IMG/VR virus record: IMGVR_UViG_3300045912_000048
Location: 1 to 42,179 of that record
Reading direction: 5' to 3' (one strand)
Origin: a virus
DNA: 42,179 nucleotides
Position numbers and translations under genes: made by a program. This document shows, piece by piece, positions 34,679 through 41,042 of this stretch (position 1 is the first letter of the stretch; every line of letters starts with the position of its first letter). Below the pieces are notes generated by a model. It had not been told where the DNA came from. It saw only the letters and a list, made by a program, of their open reading frames with translations, and searched no databases.

Positions 34679-35638
34679 ATGATGAGGTCTCTCGAATCGT
34701 GGCCTTGCCACCTCGTCCGTCACGACTACAACGAAGTCGGTGCTCCCCTCCCCGCTCTCCCGCGCAAGGCCGATCTGGTCTTCGCCGACCCGCCGTACAA
34801 CCTGGGCGTGCCCTACAAGGACGATCCGACGAAGGATCGGATGAAGCCCGAAGCGTACCGCGAGTTCACCGCCCGAGCCATCACCCAGTTGGCGTCCCTG
34901 GCCCGCCCAGGAGCGACGTTCTGGTGGATGACGACCGAGCAGCACGCCGACTGGACTGGGCAGATGCTCACCGATCTCGTCGGCCCGCGCCTGGAGCGGA
35001 TTGTCTGGTACGAAACCTTCGCCCAGTACCAGGGCGACCGTGGCCTGACCCGCGACTACCGCTTCATCTTCTGCCACCTCGTCCGCCCAGCGGTGGAGGA
35101 CGTGAAGGACTGGGGCCGCGACCTGCTGACGTTCAATCCCGACGCCATCCGTGTCCCCTCGGCGCGGCAGGCGATCTACAAGGACAAGCGGGCGAACGGC
35201 AAGGGCCGAGTCCCTGGCACGGTCTGGTCCTGGGACAACGGCATCACCCTGGACGAACTCGCCGATTCGGTGGTGAGCCTGCTGAAGAGTGAGCCGTCGT
35301 TGGCGATCTCTCACAAAGACCTGGACGCGAACCGCACCAGGATGATCCGACAGGCGCTCGCCGCCGCGACACGCATCCCGCAGGCCCCTGGCGATGTCTG
35401 GAAGTTCCGCCGTCTCCAGGGTACGAGCCACGATCACGTCGATTGGCACCCGTGCCAGTTGCCGCCTGAACTGCTGGCGCGTATCGTTAAGGGTTGGAGC
35501 AACGCCGGGGACACCGTGCTCGACGGATTCGCAGGGAGTGGTTCCCTGGCGAAGGTCTGCCGGAAGTTGAAGCGTGCGTTCGTGGGCATCGACCGCTCGC
35601 CGACGTACCAGGACGAGATGTCCAAGGAACTGCAATGA
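34679..35638 (+). CDS. DNA methyltransferase, beta class (N6-A or N4-C)
   Basis: 319 residues. DPPY (37-40, in LVFADPPYNLG) is the catalytic motif IV and FAGSGS (284-289, in VLDGFAGSGSLAK) the SAM-binding motif I. DPPY before FxGxG is the order of the beta class. Between them, WYETFAQYQGDRGLTRDYRF and WHPCQLPPELLARIV are typical. It could guard phage DNA against host restriction or control replication timing. The ATG ATG start lies directly after the terminator with no Shine-Dalgarno, so the true start may be elsewhere or translation may be leaderless. Target sequence unknown. Confidence 0.88.
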   Translation: MMRSLESWPCHLVRHDYNEVGAPLPALPRKADLVFADPPYNLGVPYKDDPTKDRMKPEAYREFTARAITQLASLARPGATFWWMTTEQHADWTGQMLTDLVGPRLERIVWYETFAQYQGDRGLTRDYRFIFCHLVRPAVEDVKDWGRDLLTFNPDAIRVPSARQAIYKDKRANGKGRVPGTVWSWDNGITLDELADSVVSLLKSEPSLAISHKDLDANRTRMIRQALAAATRIPQAPGDVWKFRRLQGTSHDHVDWHPCQLPPELLARIVKGWSNAGDTVLDGFAGSGSLAKVCRKLKRAFVGIDRSPTYQDEMSKELQ

Positions 35639-35718
35639 CCTAGGCCGAGAGAAGAGTCCTCGCCACGATCTGGAACACTTCCGGGAGAAGAACGGAACGG
35701 CGGTCGGGGACAGCGACC

Positions 35719-35925
35719 ATGAGCGACGCGCAGAAACAACACTGGGAACTCCTGCTGGAGATTGACGACCGGGGACGCCGACTGACACGCCGCGAGATCG
35801 ACTTCGTTGCGGGACTCATCGACGGACAACGGCGCGGCACGCTCAACCGGGGCGAGATGAACACCATCCGGGCACTGCACCGGAAGCGGGTGGAGGGGAT
35901 CGAGGACGGGGACGATGATCTATGA
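35719..35925 (+). CDS. Small hypothetical protein, 68 residues
   Basis: Charged, mostly helical: HWELLLEIDDRGRRLTRREI (8-27), then LIDGQRRGTLNRGEMNTI and RALHRKRVEGIEDG. Upstream GGGGA is a weak ribosome-binding site. The opening resembles short phage proteins of unknown function that follow methyltransferase or replication genes. No membrane segment and no catalytic motif can be seen. It is separated by 80 bases from the methyltransferase gene and by about 145 from the next gene, which has its own promoter. Confidence 0.5.
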   Translation: MSDAQKQHWELLLEIDDRGRRLTRREIDFVAGLIDGQRRGTLNRGEMNTIRALHRKRVEGIEDGDDDL

Positions 35926-35974
35926 GCCGGGGGTCAGTTGCTCGCGGATCGGCCCGATCAACTACCACCGGCGC

Positions 35975-36002
35975 TTGACTGATCCTGGCCGCTCGGTAAA
36001 CT
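35975..36002 (+). promoter_or_regulatory. Promoter-like site before the glycosyltransferase gene
   Basis: TTGACT (35975-35980), 16 bp, TAAACT (35997-36002). Positions 35980-35994 (TGATCCTGGCCGCTC) recur exactly at 37451-37465 in the promoter region of the lipoprotein gene. The repeat may be a binding site. The start codon is 67 bases downstream. Confidence 0.55.
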
Positions 36003-36069
36003 ACCTCGCACGGCTCGGACGATGGCTTCGAGCCTCCCTCATCAGGCGAATCAGTGGTCAGGAGCGAGC

Positions 36070-36843
36070 ATGTCGGCTCTGAAACTTGAAGCAGTCACCG
36101 TCTGCATCGGCTACGCGGACTTCCTCCGCGAGGTCGCACCACACAACATCCCGGTCCTGGACCGTTGGCTCATCGTCACCACCGAGGAGGACGAGGAGAC
36201 GCGCGACCTCTGCCGCCGTCTCTCCCTGCCGACGCTCCTGACCCGCGACCAGCACCGTCACGGCGAGGAGTTCAACAAGGGCCGCATCATCGAGCGTGCC
36301 CTTCAGCAACTCTCCGGCACGGATTCGTGGCGGCTCCACCTCGACGCCGACATTGCTCTGCCGAGCAAGACGCGGCTGCTCCTTCAGGCGGCGGACCTGG
36401 AGAAGACGAACATCTACGGCGCTGACCGCATCATGGTGAAGGACTACGAGTCCTGGAAGCGCCTGGAGGCAAGCGGCTGGCTGGCCCACAACTGGCACTG
36501 CCTGTCCACGCCCCCGGCTGGCTTCCAGATCGGCACGCGGTGGATTCACCACTCGATGGGATACGTCCCCATCGGCTTCTTCCAACTCTGGCACTCCTCC
36601 GCCGACCAGTTCCGCGGCGCTCGCGTTCGGCCCTACCCGAGCGAGCACAACGACGCCTGCCGCACGGACGTTCAGCACGCCCTCCAGTGGGACCGATGCA
36701 ACCGCGAACTGCTCCCGGAACTCCTCGTCGTTCACCTGGAGTCCGACCCCAAGGCGAAGAACGGAGCGAACTGGAAGGGGCGGACCACGCCCCGCTTCGG
36801 CCCCTCTCCGAACCCTGGGCAGACGAACCAGAGCGTGTCCTGA
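36070..36843 (+). CDS. Glycosyltransferase-like protein (GT-A type)
   Basis: 257 residues from ATG 36070, preceded by CAGGAG; an in-frame start at 36022 lacks a ribosome-binding site. The N-terminus VTVCIGYADFLREVAP, a strand RWLIVTT, FNKGRIIERALQ and WRLHLDADIALP (87-98) give a nucleotide-sugar-binding fold with a D-x-D site (D92, D94). Phage enzymes of this kind add sugars to DNA, to surface polysaccharide or to proteins. Which applies here is open. It has its own promoter. The final 25 residues are basic and Pro-rich. Confidence 0.72.
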   Translation: MSALKLEAVTVCIGYADFLREVAPHNIPVLDRWLIVTTEEDEETRDLCRRLSLPTLLTRDQHRHGEEFNKGRIIERALQQLSGTDSWRLHLDADIALPSKTRLLLQAADLEKTNIYGADRIMVKDYESWKRLEASGWLAHNWHCLSTPPAGFQIGTRWIHHSMGYVPIGFFQLWHSSADQFRGARVRPYPSEHNDACRTDVQHALQWDRCNRELLPELLVVHLESDPKAKNGANWKGRTTPRFGPSPNPGQTNQSVS

Positions 36844-36869
36844 TCCGCACCCTAACCCCGAAGGTCCGA

Positions 36870-37007
36870 ATGGCACTCGATCAACTCTTCTCGTCCCTCC
36901 TGGGCGACTGTGACCCCCGCAAGGCCGGTCTTCGTCGCGGCCTGTGCATGTCCCTTGCTGGCCTCGTGGTCGGCTGGGACGCGCTCACGAAGGGCACCAC
37001 CCAGTGA
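36870..37007 (+). CDS. Small protein with a hydrophobic helix, 45 residues
   Basis: ATG 36870 to TGA 37005-37007, too short for many gene callers. Residues 1-15 are polar (DQLFSSLLGDCD), 16-25 basic and 27-40 hydrophobic (CMSLAGLVVGWDAL). GAAGG upstream is a modest ribosome-binding site. Its stop overlaps the GTG of the Nudix gene, which supports real translation. Function unknown; it may be a membrane-associated leader peptide or toxin-like small protein. Confidence 0.5.
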   Translation: MALDQLFSSLLGDCDPRKAGLRRGLCMSLAGLVVGWDALTKGTTQ

Positions 37008-37444
37008 ACACTCCTCGCCTCCAGATGGTCGTCGGCCTCGCGTTCGACCCGACGCGGAACATGGTCGTCATGGTCCACAAGCAGAGCGGCCCGCCCTGCG
37101 TGATCGGGAACTGGAACGGCGTCGGCGGGAAGATCGACCCAGGCGAGACGCCGATCCAGGCGATGCGGCGCGAGTTCCGCGAAGAGACAGGGGTGGACCT
37201 GCACGAGGACTACTGGACGCAGTTCGCCATTCTCCTCGCCGAGAACTACGACCTGTTCTTCTTCTGGGCCGAGACGGACAGCGTGTTCTCGTGCCGCACG
37301 ATGGAGAAGGAGGAGATCAGGCTGTGGCTGGCCCGCGACCTGATCCAGGAACCCAACCTCATGTCCAACATGCGGTGGATGGTCCCGTTCATCCAGGACC
37401 GGGAGATGGTCCACGACCTGGGCAGCATCCGAATCCATCGCTGA
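37004..37444 (+). CDS. Nudix hydrolase
   Basis: 146 residues from GTG 37004, overlapping the previous stop (GTGA). The Nudix box G-x5-E-x7-REF-REETGV spans residues 42-64 without deviation (G42, E48, R56, E57, E60, E61, G63). The strand before it (MVVMVHKQSG) and the Trp-rich segment GNWNGVGGKI are typical of 8-oxo-dGTP-type enzymes. It hydrolyses nucleoside diphosphates linked to another moiety, possibly cleaning the nucleotide pool or acting on capped RNA. The substrate cannot be predicted. Confidence 0.9.
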   Translation: MNTPRLQMVVGLAFDPTRNMVVMVHKQSGPPCVIGNWNGVGGKIDPGETPIQAMRREFREETGVDLHEDYWTQFAILLAENYDLFFFWAETDSVFSCRTMEKEEIRLWLARDLIQEPNLMSNMRWMVPFIQDREMVHDLGSIRIHR

Positions 37445-37449
37445 CGGGG

Positions 37450-37478
37450 TTGATCCTGGCCGCTCTGGTGCGTATGGT
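37450..37478 (+). promoter_or_regulatory. Promoter before the lipoprotein gene
   Basis: TTGATC (37450-37455), 17 bp, TATGGT (37473-37478), followed by GAGGAGG and ATG 37497. It includes the 15-base block also found before the glycosyltransferase gene. Confidence 0.58.
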
Positions 37479-37496
37479 TCGAGGAGGAGTTCCGCC

Positions 37497-37736
37497 ATGC
37501 GCACAATCCGACCCCTGATCGCCGTCGCCGCCCTGGTCGCTCTCGCCGGGTGTGCTGTCTCGCCGCGCCCCGCCCGCACCGAGGTGATGCCGGGGGAGAG
37601 CGAGATCAGGAGCGAGCGCGAGGAGCGGCGACCGTCCGAGACGCACCTGCGCATCCGAGCCACCGTCCCCGCTCCCACTCCGACCCCGGAGCCTTCGGTG
37701 CGGGTCCGCATCATTCTCCCCGAGCAGAAGGAGTGA
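37497..37736 (+). CDS. Small Pro-rich lipoprotein
   Basis: 79 residues, ATG preceded by GAGGAGG. The basic N-terminus and hydrophobic helix lead to the lipobox LAGC (16-19), so the mature protein should begin with lipidated Cys19. The rest is short and charged (PGESEIRSEREERRPSE) with a Pro/Thr-rich stretch (VPAPTPTPEPS) and a final beta-like segment VRVRIILPE. Small Pro-rich lipoproteins in phages are often outer-membrane spanin subunits (Rz1-like) or superinfection-exclusion factors. Its own promoter favours expression in the lysogen or a late lysis role; neither is shown. Confidence 0.72.
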   Translation: MRTIRPLIAVAALVALAGCAVSPRPARTEVMPGESEIRSEREERRPSETHLRIRATVPAPTPTPEPSVRVRIILPEQKE

Positions 37737-37779
37737 CCCAGGCCACGTCGGTCGCGGCTCTCCCAGAGGAACCAGACCC

Positions 37780-38580
37780 ATGAATCAAGCACTCGTCGGC
37801 GCTCTCACCACCATCGTCTCCCTCGGCGCTATCGGCGTCATGGCCCCGGAGGACAAGGGCAAGCAGCCCGCCCAGGTGCGGCCTGCGGCCACCCTGACGC
37901 CGGATCAGCAGCAGGCCCTCCAGCAGGCGTTCAACCTCCCTCCTGGCAGCGAGGTGGAGGTGGAGATCACCAACCGCGACGGCGGCTCCCTTCGCACGGT
38001 GGAGCACGGGCGCGGCGTCGGCGCTGGAGCGGTCGCGGAGGGGGACAAACTTGACCAGCGGTTCGATGGCACTCCTCCTCGCGTCGGTCGTGGTGCTGAC
38101 GGCTCCCAGACTGCGGAAGGCGGCGGGTCGAATACGCAGCAGTCTGGTTCGGCGATGCGGGTGCCTCCGCTCCCCTGGGCGAACCCGCTGTTCTGGACCG
38201 GCCTCGCCTGCCTCGGCATCATGGGCTTCGGCATCTACGCCAACCTGCGGCGACTCGCGGTCATCTGCGGCGTCGCGGGCGTCGGCCTCATCGCCACGGC
38301 CTTCTATCCCGTCATCCTCCTCTTCGCGGTCGCGGCGGTCGTCATCGTCCTCGTCGCGCCTTACGTCTACGCCGAGGTGAAGAAGCGGAAGGCCGAGCAG
38401 GACGACGAAGCCTCCTGGGAGGCGCTGCGTGCGGTCGTGGCCGGTGTCGAAGGCAAGGGCGTCCCCGCCGAGGCTCGTCAGGCTGTGAAGAACGCCATCG
38501 CTGCCCAGGCTGACGCTCGGGACAGGGCGGTGATTGACGAGGTGAAGCGGATGGACAGCATCGGCAAGTACGCCGACTGA
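37780..38580 (+). CDS. Multi-helix membrane protein
   Basis: 266 residues, ATG preceded by AGAGGA. A weak N-terminal hydrophobic segment (about 3-21) may be a signal. Residues 25-130 are soluble and Gly/Gln-rich with TPDQQQALQQAFNLPPGSEV. Three hydrophobic helices follow at about 137-155, 160-175 and 178-197 (for example WTGLACLGIMGFGIYANL). A basic, helical tail (200-266) is probably cytoplasmic. It follows the lipoprotein gene by 43 bases in the same transcript and precedes the terminator. An envelope role seems likely; none is recognised. Confidence 0.6.
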   Translation: MNQALVGALTTIVSLGAIGVMAPEDKGKQPAQVRPAATLTPDQQQALQQAFNLPPGSEVEVEITNRDGGSLRTVEHGRGVGAGAVAEGDKLDQRFDGTPPRVGRGADGSQTAEGGGSNTQQSGSAMRVPPLPWANPLFWTGLACLGIMGFGIYANLRRLAVICGVAGVGLIATAFYPVILLFAVAAVVIVLVAPYVYAEVKKRKAEQDDEASWEALRAVVAGVEGKGVPAEARQAVKNAIAAQADARDRAVIDEVKRMDSIGKYAD

Positions 38581-38607
38581 TCGTTCGACAACAAGCCTCC
38601 TCTACAG

Positions 38608-38642
38608 CGGCCTGGGTCTTCGGACTCGGGCCGTTGTTCTTT
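38608..38642 (+). terminator. UUCG-loop terminator between convergent genes
   Basis: An 11-bp stem (38608-38618 with 38623-38633, two wobbles) with a TTCG tetraloop, then TTGTTCTTT. It ends the rightward genes just before the leftward genes' last stop codon. The polarity of the T-rich tail favours rightward termination; leftward transcripts meet A-rich sequence before the stem. Confidence 0.8.
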
Positions 38643-38856
38643 AGAAGGGCTTCGTGCGAAGGAAGCGCCGGCGCTTCGACTTCGGCAGGTAGTCGTCCTC
38701 GCGGCACCAGACATGGGCGCTAGCGAAGGTCGGCTCGCGGTTGCCGGGGCCGTCGTCAATCGAGCGGCAGCCCTTCAGGTACAGCGTCACCTTGGCGTCG
38801 CGTCGATTGTGGAGGATGCCGCTCGCGGTGCCGGTGACGCAGTAGCCAGTGCACAA
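38641..38856 (-). CDS. Small basic protein at the end of the leftward genes
   Basis: 71 residues if TTG 38856 is used, ending at TAA 38643-38641. Codons have strong G/C in third position over most of the length, which supports real coding. The visible sequence has several Cys, VTLYLKGCRSIDDGPGNRE, HVWCREDDYLP and a basic tail KSKRRRFLRTK. No ribosome-binding site fits the TTG, and the frame is open for 16 codons above it up to the previous gene's stop. It overlaps the small TM frame by 101 bases; the two may be one gene joined by a +1 shift. Confidence 0.45.
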   Translation of the reverse strand: MCTGYCVTGTASGILHNRRDAKVTLYLKGCRSIDDGPGNREPTFASAHVWCREDDYLPKSKRRRFLRTKPF

Positions 38857-38905
38857 GCACGGCGGCGATGGCGAGTCCGACAGGGATGGGCCAGAGTCCG
38901 CTCAT
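38756..38905 (-). CDS. Small TM protein, 49 residues, overlapping frame
   Basis: ATG at 38905 overlaps the preceding stop codon (ATGA). Residues 2-22 (SGLWPIPVGLAIAAVLVHWLL) are a membrane helix with good codon bias. After residue about 29 the bias fades and the tail becomes Arg/Pro/Gln-rich, as if it were an out-of-frame reading. The other frame (38641-38856) takes over at this place. So either a tiny membrane protein or the N-terminal part of a longer one. Confidence 0.45.
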   Translation of the reverse strand: MSGLWPIPVGLAIAAVLVHWLLRHRHRERHPPQSTRRQGDAVPEGLPLD

Positions 38906-39321
38906 TCCGTCTCGCCGTCCTCGTCGGGATTGAGCACGGGATCGACGCGGCAGAGGAAGTCTTCGGCCAGGGCCTTGCCGACGCGAAGACTGATCTCGTT
39001 GGTGTCGAGTTCCTCCGGCATCTTGCGGAGCGCCTCCTGCATCACGCCGTGGCAGCGGTCGAGAGATCGAGCAGCGGCCTCATCCTTGGCGGAGCCGGTC
39101 AGTTCGTCCTCCTCGTCACGCTCGGCCACCTCGATCCCGTAGTGCAGCCCCGCGAACATATCGCGGAGGGTCTGAAGGACCGCCGAGCACACCTCGGCGT
39201 CGGTCTTCAGTTGCATGGAGTCCGGCAGCGGGTTCGCACCGGCGGGGAGCGGGGCCACGTCCTCGGGGTTCTGACCCGCGAGGCGCAGGATGTTGGCGGC
39301 GTTCTGGTCAGGATTGGACAC
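38902..39321 (-). CDS. Acidic hypothetical protein
   Basis: 139 residues from GTG 39321 with AAGGA upstream. The open frame continues to 39360 but lacks a suited ribosome-binding site there. The N-terminal half contains SNPDQNAANILRLAGQNPED and a Pro-rich stretch. The C-terminal half is helical and acidic (ERDEEDELTGSAKDEAAARS, then LGVGKALAEDFLC-like residues near the end). No motif recognised. It overlaps the PnuC-like gene by 14 bases and the small TM gene by a few, so all are probably translated from one leftward mRNA. Confidence 0.62.
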   Translation of the reverse strand: MSNPDQNAANILRLAGQNPEDVAPLPAGANPLPDSMQLKTDAEVCSAVLQTLRDMFAGLHYGIEVAERDEEDELTGSAKDEAAARSLDRCHGVMQEALRKMPEELDTNEISLRVGKALAEDFLCRVDPVLNPDEDGETE

Positions 39322-39529
39322 GGGATGATTCCTTCTTCCAGGCTCGCCACCCCTGGACACTCATGGCGAAGAAACAGACGTTCAGGAACACCACAGCCCA
39401 CTGCCCTTCGATGCTCCCGTAGATGACCCACAGGATAGCACCGATGCACCACGCGGGCCAGCAGCGGATGTCCTTGCGTCCGTTGAGCCAGACGCCGAGC
39501 AGTTGTATGATGGCTGCGATCCAGGACAC
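39308..39529 (-). CDS. Small PnuC-like membrane protein
   Basis: 73 residues from GTG 39529 (GAAGAAGG directly upstream, rather close). Hydrophobic segments WIAAIIQLLGVWLNG (3-17), WCIGAILWVIYGS and WAVVFLNVCFFAMSVQGWRA follow each other, with KDIRCWPAW between. GVWLNGRKxxxxW and NxxFFxxxxxGWRxWKK are like the small PnuC/nicotinamide-riboside-transporter-type proteins found in phages. Its start lies within the zinc/HTH gene (148 bases overlap), and the coding bias passes from that frame to this one at the start. Confidence 0.6.
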   Translation of the reverse strand: MSWIAAIIQLLGVWLNGRKDIRCWPAWCIGAILWVIYGSIEGQWAVVFLNVCFFAMSVQGWRAWKKESSRVQS

Positions 39530-39873
39530 GCCTTCTTCACGAGGCCCTTGCGGAGCCGGTAGCGACGCTGGGCGACGGACCAGTAGGTGCGGCCCGTCTT
39601 CGCGGCGGCGTCCCGGAACGAGAGTTCCAGCACGGCGCGGTCGTCGGCGGCGCTCCACCGGCTGCCCTTGTTATCGGCGCTCTTCACGCTCTCGGCTTGG
39701 GCCTCGGCGCGGACGCTGTTGATCTGCTTCCGCCGCTCCGGGGTGTTCTTGCAGCCCTTGCACTGGGCATACAGGCCGTCAGGCCGGGTCGCGTCGGCGT
39801 CGAACTGCGACTTCGCACGACGCTTCCCGCACTTCGTGCAGGTCTTCTTTGCTGACTTCTTCGTAGTGCTCAT
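39382..39873 (-). CDS. Zinc-finger/HTH (SANT-like) DNA-binding protein
   Basis: 163 residues by the open frame, ATG 39873 preceded by AAGG. Residues 12-42 hold CTKCGKRRAKSQF and YAQCKGCKN, a CxxC...CxxC zinc finger. Residues about 71-112 (WSAADDRAVLELSFRDAAAK then GRTYWSVAQRRYRLR) are a Myb/SANT-type HTH. Beyond residue 115 the codons lose bias where the PnuC-like gene runs in another frame, so the natural protein may end near KGLVKK. It is the best repressor or transcription-factor candidate in the window; target unknown. A promoter lies directly upstream. Confidence 0.65.
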   Translation of the reverse strand: MSTTKKSAKKTCTKCGKRRAKSQFDADATRPDGLYAQCKGCKNTPERRKQINSVRAEAQAESVKSADNKGSRWSAADDRAVLELSFRDAAAKTGRTYWSVAQRRYRLRKGLVKKACPGSQPSYNCSASGSTDARTSAAGPRGASVLSCGSSTGASKGSGLWCS

Positions 39874-39881
39874 GGTGCTCT

Positions 39882-39910
39882 ACCTTACTTCGTCCTGGCG
39901 TGTCGGTCAA
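39882..39910 (-). promoter_or_regulatory. Leftward promoter of the zinc/HTH gene
   Basis: On the minus strand TTGACC (39910-39905), 17 bp, TAAGGT (39887-39882). The -35 overlaps the sigma gene's stop codon. The spacer begins with GACACG as in the integrase promoter. The ATG is 8 bases past the -10, so the mRNA may be leaderless or nearly so unless transcribed from further upstream. Confidence 0.58.
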
Positions 39911-40656
39911 TCCGCTTCGTAGAATTCCCGCAACTTTGCGAGGACTCGGGCCTCAATCTGTCGGACCCGTTCCTTGGAACGAACGGGGGTCATGGACCTG
40001 CCGATCTCCTCCAAAGTCTTCGGAGTGTCGGTCAGGAACCGCTCCTGGATGATGAACCGCTCCACGTCCGATAGGTCCGCCCTCGCCAGGACGAGCCGCA
40101 GGTGGTCCAGCGACTCCTCCTGGAAGTCCTGCCGAACAGGCTGCTCCTGGCTGGGCGAGAACGGGGTGAACCGCTTCAACCCCTTCGACACCTTGCGGTG
40201 ATGCCTCACCAGGGCGCGGAAGATGGCGGCAACGGCGTAGGTGCTGAACTTGTTGTTCTTCCGCACGTCGAACTTGTCGATGGCCCGGTGGAGGGCGATC
40301 TGGGCTTCGGAGATCGTCCCGTCCCGGTCGCCGTCCATCGGGAGGTACTTGGAGATCATCATGCACACCAGCCCAAGGTTGGCTTCGGCGATCTGGTTGT
40401 GCAGTCGCTCCACCTCGTCCGCCCAGCGGCGGGAGCGGGGGTGCTCGGCGGCTTGCTTCCTGGCGTAGTTGAACTGGAGGAAGATGGCCTGCTCCTCCTC
40501 GCGGCTCCAGGGAGACTCGTGCGGGGCGGGCTGCTCATCCACCATGCGATTCATCCAAGGGATGAACCACGCGGCGCTGATGACTCGAACCTGGACGGCA
40601 AAGATGGTCTTCTCGGCGTCTGGCTTGTCGAACGAGGGATGCGGTACGAATTTCAC
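39907..40656 (-). CDS. Sigma-70-family RNA polymerase sigma factor
   Basis: 249 residues from GTG 40656, AAGGAG upstream, overlapping the short sigma-4 gene (GTGA). Region 2: EANLGLVCMMISKYL (91-105), DGTISEAQIALHRAIDKFDV then NKFSTYAVAAIFRALVRHHR (135-154). Region 4: LARADLSDVERFIIQERFL (190-208) and LEEIGRSMTPVRSKERVRQI (215-234) with the HTH. This is a standard sigma-2/sigma-4 layout with a 60-residue N-terminal lead and no clear region 3. It probably redirects host polymerase to phage promoters. Its region 4 resembles that of the neighbouring short protein. Confidence 0.9.
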   Translation of the reverse strand: MKFVPHPSFDKPDAEKTIFAVQVRVISAAWFIPWMNRMVDEQPAPHESPWSREEEQAIFLQFNYARKQAAEHPRSRRWADEVERLHNQIAEANLGLVCMMISKYLPMDGDRDGTISEAQIALHRAIDKFDVRKNNKFSTYAVAAIFRALVRHHRKVSKGLKRFTPFSPSQEQPVRQDFQEESLDHLRLVLARADLSDVERFIIQERFLTDTPKTLEEIGRSMTPVRSKERVRQIEARVLAKLREFYEAD

Positions 40657-40829
40657 GCAAGTATCTCCTTCAACTTCTCACACGCTCGAATCTGAAGTTG
40701 TCGCGTGCGCTCTTTAGACCGAGGATGTGATAGCGTCCGGCCCGCCTCTTCCAAAGTCAGGGGCGGCGTCTGGATGAACCGAGCGTAGAGAATGTCTCGT
40801 TCTGCTGGAGTCAGGTCGGCACGGGCCAT
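40653..40829 (-). CDS. Stand-alone sigma region-4 protein, C-terminal frame
   Basis: 58 residues from the internal ATG 40829: RADLTPAERDILYARFIQTP, then LTLEEAGRTLSHPRSKERTR and QLQIRACEKLKEIL. This is the HTH of sigma region 4, similar to the larger sigma factor's (RSKERVRQI). The ATG has no good Shine-Dalgarno, and the frame is open up to 40898. The upstream frame (gene from 40950) runs one base ahead and loses coding bias near this point, so a joined protein of about 98 residues through a +1 shift is possible. It may be a co-regulator or a truncated sigma. Confidence 0.6.
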   Translation of the reverse strand: MARADLTPAERDILYARFIQTPPLTLEEAGRTLSHPRSKERTRQLQIRACEKLKEILA

Positions 40830-40950
40830 CGCCCAAGAACTCGGGAGCGGCCTTACCGAAGAACCGCTTGATGAGCCGATCCTTGCGGCGGTTGGCACGC
40901 GGCATAACCGTATCGTTGAGCCGTTGGAACTGTTCGATCACGTTTTCCAT
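40714..40950 (-). CDS. N-terminal frame upstream of the sigma-4 protein
   Basis: ATG 40950 has a good AGGAG 8 bases upstream, so translation of this leftward unit should begin here. The first 40 residues (ENVIEQFQRLNDTVM, then PRANRRKDRLIKRFFGKAAP) have strong coding bias. The last 38 (from about residue 41) are Pro/Ser/Arg-rich and look out of frame. The sigma-4 frame starts to look coding exactly there. Reading: an N-terminal segment which continues into sigma-4 by a +1 frameshift, or a broken gene, or two overlapping genes. Confidence 0.55.
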   Translation of the reverse strand: MENVIEQFQRLNDTVMPRANRRKDRLIKRFFGKAAPEFLGDGPCRPDSSRTRHSLRSVHPDAAPDFGRGGPDAITSSV

Positions 40951-40955
40951 ACAAT

Positions 40956-40987
40956 CCTCTCCTCCCACCTTTCGGTGGGCGGAGAGG
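40956..40987 (-). promoter_or_regulatory. GAAA-loop hairpin sequestering the Shine-Dalgarno of the sigma unit
   Basis: In the leftward RNA a 7-bp stem, one G-A mismatch and a 6-bp stem close on GAAA. The AGGAGAGG ribosome-binding site of the gene starting at 40950 forms the 3' arm. With the site paired, translation of the sigma unit would be low until the hairpin opens. It is also a possible attenuator, but no U-run follows. Confidence 0.7.
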
Positions 40988-41042
40988 CCAAAGTGTACCT
41001 CACCAGACCGCACCATAACTAGCCCCGCCGCGCGGTGCCGTG

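Noticed and set aside
38713-39426. 237-codon + frame after the terminator
   Set aside because: Opposite the leftward small genes; no ribosome-binding site and no motif.
40988-41042. Attachment site or leftward promoter between integrase and the sigma unit
   Set aside because: A TACACT hexamer and a CCGCGCGG palindrome are present, but no -35 and no known core sequence; nothing to support attP.
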